From assembly GCA_045564915.1 (NCBI GenBank), contig JBJLGL010000015.1, positions 61,913-125,912 of the forward strand: a stretch of DNA of 64,000 bases. Direction: 5' to 3'. This document shows, piece after piece, positions 8,770-17,471 of the stretch. Under the pieces are notes generated by a model. The model worked only from the letters and a program-made list of their open reading frames with translations. It did no database searches and was not told the DNA's origin. The position numbers were made by a program, and so were the translations under genes. How positions within the stretch are numbered: the first letter of the stretch is position 1; each line of letters starts with the position of its first letter. The stretch is from JAQWRV01 sp045564915 (GTDB lineage: Bacteria > Pseudomonadota > Alphaproteobacteria > Rhodospirillales > Rhodospirillaceae).

Positions 8770-9728
8770 AGTCTTACAAGGCAGTGCTGATAATTCCCAT
8801 GCTTCTGATTGGGTTGGCGTTAGTTGTTATTGCATCCATTCGTAATGGGGCTCTTAACCCGACCGAAGATTATTTAAAGATAAGGTTTACAGACTCTCGT
8901 TCCAAGTTTCTTACTATCGACGGAGTTCCTATTCACGTAGTTGAGGAGGGCCCGGAACTAGGGCCGGTGATCATTCTCATTCACGGTCACCTTGGAAGTA
9001 ACCGGCAATGGGATGGTTGGGCCGAGGACTTGCGTGCAGATTTCCGCGTTGTTCGACTTGATTACCCGCCGTTTGGTATCTCTGGTCCAGATCCGACTGG
9101 TCAATATAGTTCTTCCAGAGCTTATCATCTACTCGTTAACTTGATTCACAATCTCGGATATAAGCGCTTCCACATGGCAGGTACTTCTTCGGGTGGTATT
9201 TTAGCTCTCCGTTATGCGGCCGATCACCCAGATCAGGTCGAAAAATTACTCCTCTCTAGCGTTCCAGCCTACGTGCCGACAGACCGTCTAGCACCACCGA
9301 GGGCCTTTGCAGCGATTTCTTGGTTTAGTGATAACGTTTTTAAAGTATGGCGTCCTGAACTGTACTGGCGCCTATTTATGGAGAATATTTTTGGACACGA
9401 TGAGCTAATTACATCAAATATGGTCTCCGAATATGCATCGCTTAATAATAGACCTGATTCTATTAAGAACGTGCGCACCTTTATCTTTTCTAATGCTCGC
9501 AGCAACTTTGATGTTGCCGCCGCTGCCGCCAGGATTACCGCACCAATACTTATTCAATGGGCTGGAGGATCACCTGTATTAACCAAGGCAGGTCTTGAGC
9601 GTGTGGCCCCCTTATTTAAGAACTCCCAAGTACGTATTATTGAGTATCCGGATCTTGGGCATAAACTCATGCTTGAAGATCCTGCACGCACAGTGGGCGA
9701 TGCGCGTATTTTCTTACAGGATGAATAA
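8766..9728 (+). CDS. Membrane-anchored alpha/beta hydrolase
   Basis: A 320-aa alpha/beta-fold hydrolase with an N-terminal membrane segment (residues 5-24), so probably anchored with the catalytic domain on the periplasmic side. Oxyanion motif HGHLG is at 74-78; the nucleophile elbow is G139-T-S141-S-G143, and the catalytic histidine candidate is in DLGHKLMLEDP near the C-terminus. The start ATG overlaps the aminotransferase stop (ATGA), so the two are translated together, but no metabolic link is apparent. It belongs to the broad esterase / haloalkane-dehalogenase-like group; the substrate is unknown. Confidence 0.82.
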   Translation: MKSYKAVLIIPMLLIGLALVVIASIRNGALNPTEDYLKIRFTDSRSKFLTIDGVPIHVVEEGPELGPVIILIHGHLGSNRQWDGWAEDLRADFRVVRLDYPPFGISGPDPTGQYSSSRAYHLLVNLIHNLGYKRFHMAGTSSGGILALRYAADHPDQVEKLLLSSVPAYVPTDRLAPPRAFAAISWFSDNVFKVWRPELYWRLFMENIFGHDELITSNMVSEYASLNNRPDSIKNVRTFIFSNARSNFDVAAAAARITAPILIQWAGGSPVLTKAGLERVAPLFKNSQVRIIEYPDLGHKLMLEDPARTVGDARIFLQDE

Positions 9729-9921
9729 CACCTACTAGGACCCTAGTCGAAGTCCATCCTTGCCTTTAGTGGCTAAGATACCAATGCTCAATCGCAAAGG
9801 TGCTCTCTGGTATAGTAGAGTTATCCAAACTACTTTATATCAATAGGGTTGGTATTCGAGCAGTTCAGAAATTATCAAAACCTCTTTGACCTACTGTCTA
9901 TGAAACATTGAGATAAGAGTT

Positions 9922-10866
9922 TTAGCTAGGTTGCTCGGCTAAGAAACGGTCTGCCTCCAGTGCAGCCATACAACCGGTTCCTGCAGCCGTAACTGCTTGA
10001 CGGTAAGTGTGATCTTGAACGTCACCTGAAGCAAACACTCCTTTAATATTGGTTTGGGTCGAATCTGCCTTAGTGATTATGTACCCCCCATCATCCATAT
10101 CTATAAGACCCCTAAAAAGCTCCGTGTTAGGAGTGTGGCCGATGGCAACAAAGACACCTTCCACAGACAGTTCTGTAGTATTATCAGTCTTAGTATTTCT
10201 GATTCTTATGCCAGTAACGCCATGCGGGTTGCTTTTACCTATTACTTCTTCTAGCGCGCTATCCCAAATCACATCTACCTTCTCATGGGCGAACAAACGG
10301 TCCTGAAGGATTTTCTCAGCTCGCAGTTCTTGGCGTCGATGGATTAAGGTTACTTTCTTAGCATGATTTGTAAGGTAAAGAGCTTCTTCAACAGCTGTAT
10401 TACCACCCCCAATCACGCACACTTCTTTTCCCTTGAAAAAGAACCCATCGCATGTTGCGCAGGCTGATACCCCAAAGCCCATATACTTCTCTTCTGATTC
10501 TAATCCTAACCACCGTGCAGATGCACCAGTTGAAATAATGACAGTATCACTTACATAAGTGCTGCCAGAGTCACCTTTTAGCTTAAATGGCCGTGACGAT
10601 AGGTCGACTGAGGTGACAGTATCTTGTGTGATGTGAGTGCCCACGTGCTCTGCTTGTTTTTGCATCTGTTCCATGAGCCAAGGCCCCTGTATAACATCCG
10701 CAAAGCCGGGGTAATTCTCAACGTCGGTCGTAATTGTCATCTGTCCACCTGGCTGTATACCGGCTACCAACGTAGGTTCTAGATTGGCACGTGCAGCATA
10801 TATTGCGGCAGTTAGCCCAGCTGGGCCTGAGCCGAGAATAAGCACTTTAGCGCGGTGTACAGCCAT
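9922..10866 (-). CDS. trxB: Thioredoxin-disulfide reductase
   Basis: FAD enzyme that uses NADPH to reduce thioredoxin. From the chosen start it is 314 aa, normal for bacterial TrxB. The FAD Rossmann motif is GSGPAG at 12-17, the redox-active CATC is at C136/C139, and the NADPH motif GGGNTAVEEA is at about 153. A further FAD motif (GVFASGDVQD) lies near the C-terminus. The frame extends upstream to 10914, but the ATG at 10866 (MAVHRAKVLILG) matches the usual N-terminal length. It is divergent from an Lrp/AsnC regulator, an arrangement common in alphaproteobacteria. Confidence 0.95.
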   Translation of the reverse strand: MAVHRAKVLILGSGPAGLTAAIYAARANLEPTLVAGIQPGGQMTITTDVENYPGFADVIQGPWLMEQMQKQAEHVGTHITQDTVTSVDLSSRPFKLKGDSGSTYVSDTVIISTGASARWLGLESEEKYMGFGVSACATCDGFFFKGKEVCVIGGGNTAVEEALYLTNHAKKVTLIHRRQELRAEKILQDRLFAHEKVDVIWDSALEEVIGKSNPHGVTGIRIRNTKTDNTTELSVEGVFVAIGHTPNTELFRGLIDMDDGGYIITKADSTQTNIKGVFASGDVQDHTYRQAVTAAGTGCMAALEADRFLAEQPS

Positions 10867-11038
10867 GATTCGGGAACTTTCATACATCCTAACAATAATC
10901 GAGTGGGCTAACATAGGAGGGCTAAGAGGGTGTTACAAGCCATCCAGCAACAACGAATCGGGGCCTTGGCCTCCAAGATAATTCACGATTAAATGGGTCG
11001 CAATTCTTTCAAGAAATGTAATATTATTACCCTTAAAC

Positions 11039-11566
11039 ATGGACACCAAAAAGATTGAGGATGCGATGCAGCGCGTTAAGCTTGACCGGATTGATCGTCA
11101 GATTCTACGAGACCTGCAGGACGATGGCCGTATGACCAATGTCGGCCTGGCTGAGCATGCAGGTATCTCGGCACCTCCTTGCCTTCGACGCGTAAGGGCG
11201 CTTGAGCAAGCAGGCTATGTCAAAGGTTACCATGCTGATTTAGATCCTGTGTTGCTCGGTTTTAATGTTTCCGTATATGCCCACGTCGGTCTTAGTAGCC
11301 AAGCTGAAGTTGATCTCCTTGCATTTGAGCAGATGGTAAACCAGTGGCCAGAGGTTCGGGAGTGTCATATGCTAGCAGGTGAAACAGATTTCCTTCTCAA
11401 GATTGTGGCTCGTGACTGGGACGAGTATCAAAGATTTGTAACATCGAAACTCACAGCTGCACCTAACGTCGCGCAGGTAAAGTCAGCTTTGGCGATTAGA
11501 AGTTCTAAACGTTTGACAGGGGTGCCGATAGAAGTACGGCCGCAAGAACCTGAGGATAAACTATAA
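11039..11566 (+). CDS. Lrp/AsnC-family transcriptional regulator
   Basis: A 175-aa regulator with an N-terminal winged helix-turn-helix (about 13-70: LDRIDRQILRDLQDDGRMTN ... CLRRVRALEQAGYVKGY) and a C-terminal RAM effector-binding domain (about 80-160). Such proteins sense amino acids and act as octamers or dimers of dimers. Two starts are possible: ATG 11039, and ATG 11066, which has a better ribosome-binding site (TTGAGGATGCG). It is transcribed divergently from trxB; autoregulation of the shared region is likely by family habit but is not demonstrated. It converges with greA. Confidence 0.9.
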   Translation: MDTKKIEDAMQRVKLDRIDRQILRDLQDDGRMTNVGLAEHAGISAPPCLRRVRALEQAGYVKGYHADLDPVLLGFNVSVYAHVGLSSQAEVDLLAFEQMVNQWPEVRECHMLAGETDFLLKIVARDWDEYQRFVTSKLTAAPNVAQVKSALAIRSSKRLTGVPIEVRPQEPEDKL

Positions 11567-11588
11567 AAGGTTCATCAGGTCTAGTATT

Positions 11589-12062
11589 CTAGCCAAAAGA
11601 TACATCAATGATCTCGTAGCTTTTTATGCCACCTGGTGCCCTAACCTCTGCACTGTCTCCAATAGTTCGGCCAATTAGAGCTCTCGCAATAGGCGACTGG
11701 ACTGAGATCTGCTGCTGTTCAAGGTCTGCTTCGTAAGGACCTACAATTTGGTATGTTGTCTCTGCATCTGTATCTTCATCGGCTACAGTTACGGTAGCAC
11801 CAAATTTTACCGTTGAACCCGAGAGCTTTGAAACATCAATAACGTCAGCACGGCTGATAATATCTTCTAATTCGCTGATGCGGCCCTCAATGAAACCCTG
11901 ACGGTCTTTCGCTGCATGATACTCTGCATTTTCTGAGAGGTCACCGTGCTCTCTGGCTTCAGAAATAGCCTTGATGACAGCAGGCCGTTCTTTTGATTTC
12001 AATCTCTTAAGTTCTTCTTGTAACGGCGAAAGACCACCTGCCGTCATTGGAACTTTTTCCAT
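11589..12062 (-). CDS. greA: Transcription elongation factor GreA
   Basis: Rescues backtracked RNA polymerase by stimulating cleavage of the extruded transcript. At 157 aa it is the standard length. The N-terminal coiled coil (about 10-75) carries the acidic tip residues in EHGDLSENAEYHAAKD, and the C-terminal FKBP-like domain ends with SPIARALIGRTIGD and GIKSYEIIDVSF. It lies downstream of carA-carB on the same strand, 86 bp after the carB start-distal end, the classic alphaproteobacterial carA-carB-greA order. Confidence 0.96.
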   Translation of the reverse strand: MEKVPMTAGGLSPLQEELKRLKSKERPAVIKAISEAREHGDLSENAEYHAAKDRQGFIEGRISELEDIISRADVIDVSKLSGSTVKFGATVTVADEDTDAETTYQIVGPYEADLEQQQISVQSPIARALIGRTIGDSAEVRAPGGIKSYEIIDVSFG

Positions 12063-12148
12063 GACGTTACCTCTTGGGCATTGTTTGAAAAATACTACCT
12101 AACCCTAATTTAAGCATAGCTACCGAAATAAAGTCAGGCTTTTATTTT

Positions 12149-15100
12149 TTAAAGATAGGATTGTAGCGGTGCAACTTCAAGAGCACCATCGCGTATAGCT
12201 GCTATTGCATCCACTGCGGCCTCAGCGGCAGAGAGGGTTGTATAGTGACAAATTTGGCGGGTTAGTGCGGTTCGCCGAATATCAAAACTGTCTTTAACGG
12301 ACTGCGTAGCGGCTTCCGTTGTGTTGATTACGAGGTGTATTTGGCCAGAAATCATGGCATCCACACAGTGAGGACGCCCCTCTAAGACTTTGTTAATCGC
12401 CGTGACATCTAGGCCGTTCTTAACCAGAAACTGTTGTGTACCCCGCGTAGCGATAATCTTAAACCCAAGTGCCGCGAGTTTTCGGGCTACCGAAAGAGAG
12501 CCTGGCTTATCGATACTTCTCAGGGATAGGAATGCAGTGCCGGATAAGGGCAACTTAGTACCTGCCCCGATCTGAGACTTTGCAAAAGCCCTGGGAAAAT
12601 CACGGTCGAGGCCCATGACCTCGCCTGTAGATTTCATCTCTGGTCCGAGAACTATATCAACGCCGGGGAATCGTGTGAACGGGAATACTGCTTCTTTGAC
12701 TGCAACATGAGTGGTGTGGGACAAATGGGAATCAAAATCAATTCCAGACAAGCCGAAATCTTTTAGTTTCTCTCCAGCCATAACACGGGAAGCGATTTTA
12801 GCGACTGGTAGCCCCGTCGCTTTTGCTACAAATGGTACAGTACGACTGCCACGCGGGTTGACCTCAAGTATATAAATGTCTTCTTCTTTGACTGCGAACT
12901 GAACATTCATTAGGCCAACTACCTTCAGGCCTCTTGCCAGAGTGCGTGTCTGACTCTTGAGTGAGTTTACAATCTCTGGAGATAATGAATGCGGCGGAAG
13001 CGAACAAGCGGAATCGCCCGAGTGGATCCCAGCTTCTTCAATATGTTCCATGACACCAGCTATATATACCTCGGTGCCATCACATACCGCATCAACGTCT
13101 ACCTCGATCGCTGCAGATAGGTATGAATCAATGAGAAGTGGGTTACTGCCCGAGACATTAACAGCATCGCGAATATAAGCACGCAAACTCTCTTCATCAT
13201 GTACAATTTGCATTGCCCGTCCGCCAAGCACATAGGAGGGCCTTATTACGACAGGATACCCAATCTTCTTGGCGGCATTAACTGCTTCGTTTTCATTCAG
13301 GACGGTGTCATTGGCAGGCTGTCTAAGACAGAGTTTTTTTAATAATTGTTGGAAACGTTCACGATCTTCCGCTAGGTCTATGGCGTCGGGCGAAGTACCT
13401 AAAATCTGGACGCCCTCTTTCTCTAAAGCGTGTGACAACTTTAGGGGTGTTTGGCCGCCAAGCTGCACTATTACGCCTTTGATAGTACCCTTTCGCTGTT
13501 CGACTCTGATGAGCTCAATAACATTTTCTGCTGTTAGCGGTTCAAAGTAGAGCCGGTCTGATGTGTCATAGTCCGTTGAAACAGTTTCTGGATTGCAATT
13601 AACCATGATTGTCTCATAACCGGCTTCGGACAATGCATAAGCGGCATGAACACAGCAATAATCAAATTCTATACCTTGACCTATACGATTTGGGCCACCT
13701 CCCAAGATTATAACTTTCTCACGGTCTGTCGGATCTGACTCACATTCTGGCTGAGATACGCCGTCACCTTCATAACAAGAGTACATATACGGAGTTTGAG
13801 ACGGAAATTCAGCAGCACATGTATCGATACGTTTGTATACTGGTTCAATGTTAAGTTCGCGTCTCTTTGATGTGACAATTTGTCTATCTACACCGGCAAG
13901 CTCAGCTAGACGCTCATCAGAGAACCCGTGCCGTTTAAGGCTAGCTAACGTTTGTGCATCAGACGGAATGCCATTCGCTTCAACATTTTTTTCCATTATT
14001 ACGATAGCGCTGAGCTGCTCTAGAAACCAAGGGTCGAAATGGCTGGCCTTCTGAATTTTGTCTAGAGATAAACCTTCTCGGATTGCCTGAGCAATAACCA
14101 AGAGCCGGTCAGGACGGGGCGTAATTAGAGCTGCTAAGAGCAAGCTTCTATCATTTACTGCCTCTCCCGTATCACTAAGATAAACCTCATTTAGTCCGGT
14201 CAAACCCGTTTCCATTGAGCGGAGACCTTTTTGGAGACTTTCTGTAAAGCAACGTCCAACAGACATAGCTTCTCCAACTGACTTCATGGAAGTCGTTAAA
14301 AGTGGTTCTGCATCGGGAAACTTTTCAAAGGTGAAGCGTGGAATCTTAGTTACCACATAATCAATAGTCGGTTCGAATGATGCTGGTGTGACGCCAGTGA
14401 TGTCGTTGTCTAGTTCATCAAGGGTATAGCCAACCGCTAGCTTTGCAGCAATTTTGGCTATTGGGAAACCTGTTGCCTTTGATGCTAGGGCAGATGATCG
14501 CGAAACGCGCGGGTTCATCTCAATCACCACCATTCTGCCATTCTCTGGATTGATCGCAAACTGAACGTTTGATCCGCCGGTATCTACGCCAATTTCGCGC
14601 AAGCATGCGATAGAGGCGTTGCGCATTATTTGGTATTCCTTGTCTGTCAGAGTTAGAGCGGGGGCGACGGTAATTGAGTCTCCAGTATGAATGCCCATTG
14701 GGTCTACGTTTTCGATAGAGCAGACAATTATGCAATTATCGGCCTGATCTCGGACAACTTCCATTTCGAATTCTTTCCAGCCGAGAACAGATTCTTCTAC
14801 TAGCACTTCATTTACTGGAGATGCGGCAAGGCCAGCGACTAGGATATTTTCATATTCTTCAGTATTGAAAGCGATACCCCCACCCTCGCCACCCAATGTA
14901 AAGGAGGGACGAATAATGACTGGCAAACCAACGTGTTTGATAGCATCTCGGGCTTCATCGATGTTATGCACTAGGCTACTGCGCGGGCTATCTAGCCCTA
15001 TCTTATCCATTGCTTCTCGAAATTGAAGCCGGTCTTCCGCCTTAGCAATGACCTCTCTGCGTGCCCCTATCAGTTCTATTCCTAGCTGCTCCAGGACACA

Positions 15101-15415
15101 GTCATCGGCCAGTTGCATAGCTATGTTGAGACCCGTTTGTCCTCCCATAGTTGGCAGCACCGCGTCTGGGCGTTCCTTCTCAAGAATCTTGGTTAGAGTG
15201 TCAGATGTTATGGGCTCAATATATGTGGCGTCGGCCATCTCCGGATCGGTCATAATGGTTGCCGGATTGGAATTTACTAATATTACTCGATATCCTTCTT
15301 CACGAAGCGCTTTGCAGGCTTGTGCACCAGAATAATCAAATTCACAGGCTTGACCTATGACGATAGGGCCAGCACCAATAATGAGAATACTTTGAATATC
15401 CGTCCGCTTAGGCAT
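12149..15415 (-). CDS. carB: Carbamoyl-phosphate synthase large subunit
   Basis: Synthesises carbamoyl phosphate from bicarbonate, ATP and ammonia for pyrimidine and arginine synthesis. The 1088-aa protein shows the expected internal duplication: an N-terminal carboxyphosphate ATP-grasp half (residues 1-400; IGAGPIVIGQACEFDYSG near the start), an oligomerisation linker, a second carbamoyl-phosphate ATP-grasp half (IGQGIEFDYCCVHA near residue 575), and a C-terminal MGS-like allosteric domain (about 945-1088; RKLAALGFKIIATRGT). It starts 3 bp after the carA stop, so the subunits are translationally coupled. Confidence 0.97.
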   Translation of the reverse strand: MPKRTDIQSILIIGAGPIVIGQACEFDYSGAQACKALREEGYRVILVNSNPATIMTDPEMADATYIEPITSDTLTKILEKERPDAVLPTMGGQTGLNIAMQLADDCVLEQLGIELIGARREVIAKAEDRLQFREAMDKIGLDSPRSSLVHNIDEARDAIKHVGLPVIIRPSFTLGGEGGGIAFNTEEYENILVAGLAASPVNEVLVEESVLGWKEFEMEVVRDQADNCIIVCSIENVDPMGIHTGDSITVAPALTLTDKEYQIMRNASIACLREIGVDTGGSNVQFAINPENGRMVVIEMNPRVSRSSALASKATGFPIAKIAAKLAVGYTLDELDNDITGVTPASFEPTIDYVVTKIPRFTFEKFPDAEPLLTTSMKSVGEAMSVGRCFTESLQKGLRSMETGLTGLNEVYLSDTGEAVNDRSLLLAALITPRPDRLLVIAQAIREGLSLDKIQKASHFDPWFLEQLSAIVIMEKNVEANGIPSDAQTLASLKRHGFSDERLAELAGVDRQIVTSKRRELNIEPVYKRIDTCAAEFPSQTPYMYSCYEGDGVSQPECESDPTDREKVIILGGGPNRIGQGIEFDYCCVHAAYALSEAGYETIMVNCNPETVSTDYDTSDRLYFEPLTAENVIELIRVEQRKGTIKGVIVQLGGQTPLKLSHALEKEGVQILGTSPDAIDLAEDRERFQQLLKKLCLRQPANDTVLNENEAVNAAKKIGYPVVIRPSYVLGGRAMQIVHDEESLRAYIRDAVNVSGSNPLLIDSYLSAAIEVDVDAVCDGTEVYIAGVMEHIEEAGIHSGDSACSLPPHSLSPEIVNSLKSQTRTLARGLKVVGLMNVQFAVKEEDIYILEVNPRGSRTVPFVAKATGLPVAKIASRVMAGEKLKDFGLSGIDFDSHLSHTTHVAVKEAVFPFTRFPGVDIVLGPEMKSTGEVMGLDRDFPRAFAKSQIGAGTKLPLSGTAFLSLRSIDKPGSLSVARKLAALGFKIIATRGTQQFLVKNGLDVTAINKVLEGRPHCVDAMISGQIHLVINTTEAATQSVKDSFDIRRTALTRQICHYTTLSAAEAAVDAIAAIRDGALEVAPLQSYL

Positions 15416-15418
15416 GTA

Positions 15419-16708
15419 TCAAACGACCTTTCCTTGGTCGTTTTTATATTCTGAAATTGAATCAACAAACCGTTGAAAGAGGTAGTGACTATCTTGCGGT
15501 CCGGGTGAAGCCTCGGGATGGTACTGGACAGAAAACACGGGTTTCTCCTCTACCCTTAGCCCTTCAACAACCCCATCGAATAGTGATCGGTGAGTTTCAA
15601 TAACGCCTGCGGGAAGGCTATCACGATCAACGCAAAAGCCATGATTCTGAGAGGTTATCTCAACTTTTCCAGTTTCTAGATCCTTAACCGGTTGATTTCC
15701 ACCGCGATGGCCTAGTTTCATTTTGTAGGTTTTAGCGCCGAGTGCTAGCGCTAAAATCTGATGCCCAAGGCAAATACCAAACATAGGTTTGCCAGTGGCC
15801 AAGAGGTTCTTAACAACTGATGCAGCATATTCACCAGTCGCCGCCGGATCGCCAGGCCCATTTGATAGAAAAATGCCGTCTGGATCGTGCTGGAGAATTT
15901 CATCAGATGTTGCTGTTGCTGGAACGACAGTCACCTTGCAACCTGATTCCGCAAGGCAGCGCAGAATATTTCGCTTTGCGCCAAAATCGACCGCGACAAC
16001 ATGGTGCTCAGCCGTGCGACCATCCCGCTGGATGTCACCATATCCATCTTCGATTGACCACCGTGTTTCTGACCACGTGTAGGTGTCACGGCAAGTGACA
16101 TCTTTAGCTAAATCCATACCTCCAAGGCCTGGCCACGCTCTTGCTTCCGCGAGCAGCGCGTCAAGGTCAAAATTTTCAAATTGAGAGTGCGCAATAACGC
16201 CATTCGGAGCACCATTGTCACGGATATAGGCTGCCAACTGTCGTGTATCGACGTTAGATATGCCCACAAAATTATTAGTTCGTAGCCAATCGTCCAGGTG
16301 CTGTTTGGACCGCCAATTAGCTGGATCGGTTATTTCCATTCGTAAAATACAGCCGCGTGCTGCTGGGGTAGTGCTCTCCATATCTTCAGGATTGCATCCA
16401 ACATTACCAATATGAGGGAAGGTGAAAGTAATGATCTGGGCTGCGTAAGAGGGATCAGTAAGAACCTCTTGGTATCCAGTAAGCGAGGTATTGAAGATTA
16501 TCTCACCAACCCTAGTACCAGTTGCCCCAACACCTTTACCCCAAAAAATAGTGCCATCGTCGAGAACTAATACTCCATTAGCACCTTCCGGCTGCTGTGG
16601 GGTGGAGTGGGCGCTCGCCTCCGGCATGTAGGGTCCGTCTGTTGGGGCTATCAAGCCCGTGTTAAACCTATTGAGGCTCGTCCAATTTTTCCCCAATTTT
16701 ACTCTCAT
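15419..16708 (-). CDS. carA: Carbamoyl-phosphate synthase small (glutaminase) subunit
   Basis: Hydrolyses glutamine and channels ammonia to CarB. The N-terminal CPSase small domain contains FNTSLTGYQEVLTDPSYA; the C-terminal class I amidotransferase domain has the nucleophile Cys in GICLGHQ and the His/Glu pair in QYHPEASPGP. The longest frame gives 429 aa from 16708. A second ATG at 16627 (MPEASAHS) would give 402 aa, closer to the usual length; neither has a strong Shine-Dalgarno, so the start is open. First gene of carA-carB, with a 260-bp promoter region upstream, divergent from the yqeY homologue. Confidence 0.95.
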   Translation of the reverse strand: MRVKLGKNWTSLNRFNTGLIAPTDGPYMPEASAHSTPQQPEGANGVLVLDDGTIFWGKGVGATGTRVGEIIFNTSLTGYQEVLTDPSYAAQIITFTFPHIGNVGCNPEDMESTTPAARGCILRMEITDPANWRSKQHLDDWLRTNNFVGISNVDTRQLAAYIRDNGAPNGVIAHSQFENFDLDALLAEARAWPGLGGMDLAKDVTCRDTYTWSETRWSIEDGYGDIQRDGRTAEHHVVAVDFGAKRNILRCLAESGCKVTVVPATATSDEILQHDPDGIFLSNGPGDPAATGEYAASVVKNLLATGKPMFGICLGHQILALALGAKTYKMKLGHRGGNQPVKDLETGKVEITSQNHGFCVDRDSLPAGVIETHRSLFDGVVEGLRVEEKPVFSVQYHPEASPGPQDSHYLFQRFVDSISEYKNDQGKVV

Positions 16709-16969
16709 CGTTTACTCACTGATAGTAAGTGAGTGGATCCAAATTGACTAAACTGTATCTGGGCTTATACCAGGGGAAATTATATCAGATGAACACCGCA
16801 ACGGTAATTTTCCGGTTGATAAGCAATCGACCGCGTCAAGTCAAGTCCGCGGAATGCAGTAATTTTGTATTATAAACAATGGCTTGAGTCGATCACAGAA
16901 GGCTTTGCTTTGGCTACGTGAATGGGTTAGCTTTAGGTTTGATTCTCTCCTTCCGGAAGACTTGTTTCA

Positions 16970-17425
16970 ATGTTGCGCAATCAGCTTAACGACGCGCTAA
17001 AGAATGCGCTTCGCAATCAAGATAAACGGTGCCTTGCCACCATTAGGCTGATAATGGCTGCTTTAAAAGACAGAGATATTTGCGCCCGAGGCCGCGGTAA
17101 CAGTGACGGCGTCGACGAAACAGAAATATTGGAAATGTTGCAGTCCATGATCAAACAGCGTCGTGATAGTATTTCTATGTACGAGCAAGGTGGGCGCTGT
17201 GAGCTTGCAGAGCGTGAGCAAGAGGAGATTGATATTATTCGCCGATTTATGCCAGAGCAGTTAGGCGAAGCAGATGTGCGGGGAGCAGTTACCGATATTA
17301 TTGCTGAGCTCGGTGCTTCGAGTTTAAAAGATATGGGTCGGGTAATGGCCTCCTTAAAGGAGCGATATTCTGGTCGGATGGATTTTGGTCAGGCCAGTAA
17401 AGTAGTTAAAGATAATCTTGCTTGA
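16970..17425 (+). CDS. GatB/YqeY-domain protein
   Basis: A 151-aa cytoplasmic protein made entirely of a YqeY-like helical domain, with the family signature ALKDRDI near residue 30 and MLQSMIKQRRDSI near residue 65. The domain resembles the tRNA-binding tail of GatB, the amidotransferase that converts Glu-tRNA(Gln) or Asp-tRNA(Asn), and it is thought to bind tRNA, but its role is not settled. It stands 46 bp upstream of dnaG and just before rpoD; YqeY next to dnaG-rpoD is a recurrent alphaproteobacterial (and Gram-positive) macromolecular-synthesis arrangement. Confidence 0.9.
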   Translation: MLRNQLNDALKNALRNQDKRCLATIRLIMAALKDRDICARGRGNSDGVDETEILEMLQSMIKQRRDSISMYEQGGRCELAEREQEEIDIIRRFMPEQLGEADVRGAVTDIIAELGASSLKDMGRVMASLKERYSGRMDFGQASKVVKDNLA

Positions 17426-17471
17426 TTGGCAGCGTCCAACCGTCTGTGTGGGTTTGGAGCCTTAAACCTAA

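Noticed and set aside
9734..9747. ACTAGG/CCTAGT as a terminator after the hydrolase
   Set aside because: The loop is only 2 nt and there is no T-run.
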